Below are positions 7,267 through 9,046 of a stretch of DNA of 9,046 bases, one piece after another. A program made the position numbers and the translations under genes. The DNA is taken from assembly GCA_900545035.1 (NCBI GenBank), contig UQXM01000074.1:1-9046 (forward strand), given 5' to 3'. Under the pieces are notes generated by a model that did not search any database, had not been told where the DNA came from, and saw only the letters and a list, made by a program, of their open reading frames with translations. The stretch's first letter is position 1, and the number at the start of each line of letters is the position of its first letter. The DNA comes from an uncultured Fusobacterium sp. (GTDB lineage: Bacteria; Fusobacteriota; Fusobacteriia; Fusobacteriales; Fusobacteriaceae).

Positions 7267-8106
7267 TTAATACTCTATTTTTTCTTTAATGAAAGTATTG
7301 CTCATAAGTTCTGAAAATGCTTTTTGTATTTCTTCTTGCGTATTCATTACAATAGGACCTGCCCATGCAATCGGTTCATTTAATGCTTTGGAATTTATAT
7401 ATAAAACTTGAGCTTTTTCCTTTCCGTTTTTAATTGTAAGGCTGTCTCCTTCTGTTAATTTAACAGCAGTTTTTTCTTCTATATATTCACCATTAATATA
7501 AATATTTCCTAAAAGAGTAAAAATCATTACGGAATCTTTTTGCCCCATAGTAAGTGTAAATTCTGCATCGGCATTTAATTGAATATCATAGTAGTTCATA
7601 GGAAGATAATTGCCCTTATAACCTTGATATTCTTTGTATGTTCCTGCTAAAAGTCTCAGTTTTCCGCCTTCTATTTCTATTTCAGGTATTTTATCATTTT
7701 TAATACTGTTATAGCTTGGTTTGCTCATTTTATCTTTTGACGGTAAGTTTAGCCATAATTGAACACCTAAAAGTCTATCAGCAGCCGGAACCATTTCTTC
7801 ATGCATAATACCTGAACCGGAATTCATCCATTGAACTTCTCCGTCTGAAATACCGTCTTCGTTGCCTAAGCTGTCTCTATGAACCATTTTTCCTCTTGAT
7901 ACATAACTGATTGTTTCGATTCCTCTATGGGGATGCATTGGAAATCCTGCTGTATAATCGTCAGGATTTGTGCTGTCAAAAGAGTCAAGCATTAAAATTG
8001 GGTCAAACTCCTTCGTTGTCTGATTACCCAAAACTCTTACTAAACTCACACCTGCACCGTCTCTTGTTCTAAAACCTCTTACTTTTGTCTTTACTTTTCT
8101 TTCCAT
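7267..8106 (-). CDS. Pirin family protein (bicupin, Fe-binding)
   Basis: A 279-residue bicupin of the pirin family. The N-terminal cupin holds GFPMHPHRGIETISYV (54-69) and SGSGIMHEEM (96-105). The metal ligands expected by comparison with human pirin are all present: His58, His60, His102 and Glu104. The C-terminal cupin, from about residue 150, lacks such ligands, as usual. Some bacterial pirins oxidise flavonols such as quercetin and others bind metabolic enzymes; the sequence does not say which applies here. The start follows AGGAGA. It heads the pirin, Fe-S protein, acetyltransferase operon. The 92 bp upstream are AT-rich and contain no promoter I would defend; a TATATA stretch near 8190-8195 is the best -10 candidate. 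Confidence 0.95.
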   Translation of the reverse strand: MERKVKTKVRGFRTRDGAGVSLVRVLGNQTTKEFDPILMLDSFDSTNPDDYTAGFPMHPHRGIETISYVSRGKMVHRDSLGNEDGISDGEVQWMNSGSGIMHEEMVPAADRLLGVQLWLNLPSKDKMSKPSYNSIKNDKIPEIEIEGGKLRLLAGTYKEYQGYKGNYLPMNYYDIQLNADAEFTLTMGQKDSVMIFTLLGNIYINGEYIEEKTAVKLTEGDSLTIKNGKEKAQVLYINSKALNEPIAWAGPIVMNTQEEIQKAFSELMSNTFIKEKIEY

Positions 8107-8198
8107 TTAATTTTCTCCTATTTTTTAAATGATGTGGTAATTTTTTCTTTTTGAACTAAAAATATTTGTTGTTTCTTTATTACCGTGTCATATATAAA

Positions 8199-8411
8199 CT
8201 ATGTTTGGATTTCTACAGTATTTATAAAATTTCCTTTGCTCTTTTTTTCCAATGCTTTAAATATTTTTATCAATTTATCGTATTCTCCGTCAAGTCTTAT
8301 CCTTGTTTTATTAAACAGTTCTATACAAAGAGAATCTTTATATAATGTTGTTTCTTTAACTTGGGCTTCTTGAATGGAAACACTTATATTTTCGCCTGTA
8401 AATACATACAT
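8199..8411 (-). CDS. Small unrecognised protein, 70 aa, downstream of the adhesin
   Basis: A short gene with an AGAGGT site (8418-8423) seven bases before its ATG, placed 31 bp after the adhesin stop with no terminator between them, so it is likely cotranscribed. The product begins with alternating hydrophobic residues that read as beta strands (VFTGENISVSIQEAQV), contains one cysteine (residue 29), then ELFNKTRIRLDGEYDKL and a Lys-rich helix ending in EIQT. It has no signal peptide or membrane segment and is probably cytosolic. I recognise no family. The ribosome binding site and protein-like composition favour a real gene over the overlapping opposite-strand frame. Confidence 0.65.
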   Translation of the reverse strand: MYVFTGENISVSIQEAQVKETTLYKDSLCIELFNKTRIRLDGEYDKLIKIFKALEKKSKGNFINTVEIQT

Positions 8412-8442
8412 AATATTACCTCTTATTTTATTATTTTGAATT

Positions 8443-9046
8443 TTATCTAAAATTAAACTTCCAAGATGCTCCTATTGATACCATAGCATCTGGATCTTTT
8501 CCTGTTGTAACCGATGCTTTTCCATGTATACGAGTATTTTGTGTTGGTGCTCCTTGAAGTCCTATTGCTACAGCTTGTTCTCCTCTGTATGCTCCTACAG
8601 CAACTCCGTAAGTGATTTCATTTTCGTTGATATCTAAAAATTCTATACCTGCCATTGCTGCAGATGCTGCCAATCCTTTATTTAATCTATGGCTTAACTG
8701 GCTTATTCGTTCGCTGTTTGCTTCAACTTGAGCCATTATATTCTGATTGTTTTCCTGCAGATTGCTGATCGCTGAACTATTATCTTTGATTTTATCAGCA
8801 TTGTCTTTAATTTTGTCATTGTTTTTTTCAATTTTGTCAGTATTATTTTTAATCTTATCAGTATTTTCTTTAATTTTATCATTTGTACCTGACTGATTGC
8901 TTTCTATACTATTTATTTTATCGCTATTATCTTTGATTTTGTCGGCATTATCCTGAATTTTACCGGCATTTTCTTTGATTTTATCAGCATTATCCTGAAT
9001 TTTACCGGCATTTTCTTTGATTTTATCAGCATTATCCTGAATTTTA
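8443..9046 (-). CDS. YadA-type trimeric autotransporter adhesin, C-terminal stalk and membrane anchor (5' end outside window)
   Basis: The frame is open from the window edge to the TAA at 8443-8445, giving about 200 visible residues. The methionine encoded at 8734-8736 is internal: the coiled coil continues unbroken through it and no ribosome binding site precedes it. Domains in order: a coiled-coil stalk of 18 consecutive heptads, mostly KIKENAG/KIQDNAD-like; a neck (RISQLSHRLNKGLAASAA); and a C-terminal barrel anchor of about 60 residues with four beta strands, starting EITYGVAVGAYRG and ending VSIGASWKFNFR. In this family three chains together form a 12-strand outer-membrane barrel that exports and tethers the adhesin. 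Heptads keep Ile at a and Asn at d. The chain ends in Arg after Phe rather than in an aromatic residue. Ligand and head domain are not visible. Confidence 0.93.
   Translation of the reverse strand, partial: KIQDNADKIKENAGKIQDNADKIKENAGKIQDNADKIKDNSDKINSIESNQSGTNDKIKENTDKIKNNTDKIEKNNDKIKDNADKIKDNSSAISNLQENNQNIMAQVEANSERISQLSHRLNKGLAASAAMAGIEFLDINENEITYGVAVGAYRGEQAVAIGLQGAPTQNTRIHGKASVTTGKDPDAMVSIGASWKFNFR
8938..9046 (-). repeat. Tandem 42-bp (14-residue, two-heptad) repeats in the adhesin stalk
   Basis: Positions 8959-9000 and 9001-9042 are identical 42-bp units coding KIQDNADKIKENAG in rotation. A third begins at 9043 and runs out of the window, and a diverged half unit lies at 8938-8958. 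From there to about 8774 the same 21-bp heptad repeat continues in more diverged form. Identity is at the DNA level, including third codon positions, so these are recent duplications likely to vary in copy number. The array probably continues beyond the window. Confidence 0.9.

Noticed and set aside
8136..8184. Inverted repeat GGTAAT ... ATTACC before the pirin gene
   Set aside because: Only 6 bp arms, 37 bp apart, with no extension on either side; too weak to call an operator or terminator.
8185..8373. 62-codon hydrophobic open frame on the plus strand
   Set aside because: It is antisense to the 70-residue gene, which has a good ribosome binding site; I see no ribosome binding site or promoter for the plus-strand frame.
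8443..8736. A separate 97-residue gene starting at the ATG at 8734-8736
   Set aside because: The same frame stays open to the window edge with uninterrupted heptads, and no ribosome binding site precedes that ATG; it is the C-terminus of a larger adhesin.
8774..9046. CRISPR array suggested by the regular short repeats
   Set aside because: Repeats are directly adjacent with no unique spacers, keep a 21-bp codon period and encode a coiled coil in frame with the adhesin anchor.

Overview
The window is a low-GC, densely packed bacterial region. Arginine is written almost only as AGA and Shine-Dalgarno sites are strong AGGAGG types. It encodes a fused GshA-GshB enzyme (GshF) and, at the far end, the outer-membrane anchor of a YadA-type trimeric autotransporter. 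A diderm with Firmicutes-like codon use points to Fusobacteriota (Leptotrichia/Sebaldella/Fusobacterium relatives). This is an inference from protein content and codon use, not a database match.

Left edge (1-763, + strand): the 3' end of an unrecognised gene, followed 14 bp later by a 117-residue unrecognised gene. Both look markedly more AT-rich than what follows (about 25-27% GC in lines I counted, against about 40% in gshF). They look like an accessory cassette, possibly a polymorphic-toxin tail with a cognate partner, although no family is recognisable.

Centre left (789-5333, + strand): gshF (glutathione from Glu, Cys and Gly in one polypeptide) and argH (argininosuccinate lyase) sit 17 bp apart as an operon. 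A DUF554 membrane protein follows behind its own clear sigma70-type promoter. A GC-rich hairpin with a T-tract beyond it is a probable terminator and lies inside the 3' end of the convergent gene.

Centre right (8106-5354, - strand): pirin, a three-cysteine YjdI-type Fe-S protein and a small YjdJ/NATD1-type acetyltransferase form a tight operon (gaps of 18 and 13 bp). After 106 bp comes a 429-residue beta-helix-like protein without a signal peptide, whose middle repeats every 25 residues. Function is unknown. Pirin (Fe), the Fe-S protein and nearby glutathione synthesis give the region a redox/iron flavour, but no shared pathway is demonstrated.

Right edge (9046-8199, - strand): the C-terminal part of a trimeric autotransporter adhesin, with a long asparagine-in-core (N@d) coiled-coil stalk built from 21/42-bp tandem repeats and a beta-barrel anchor. 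A 70-residue unrecognised protein gene follows 31 bp downstream.
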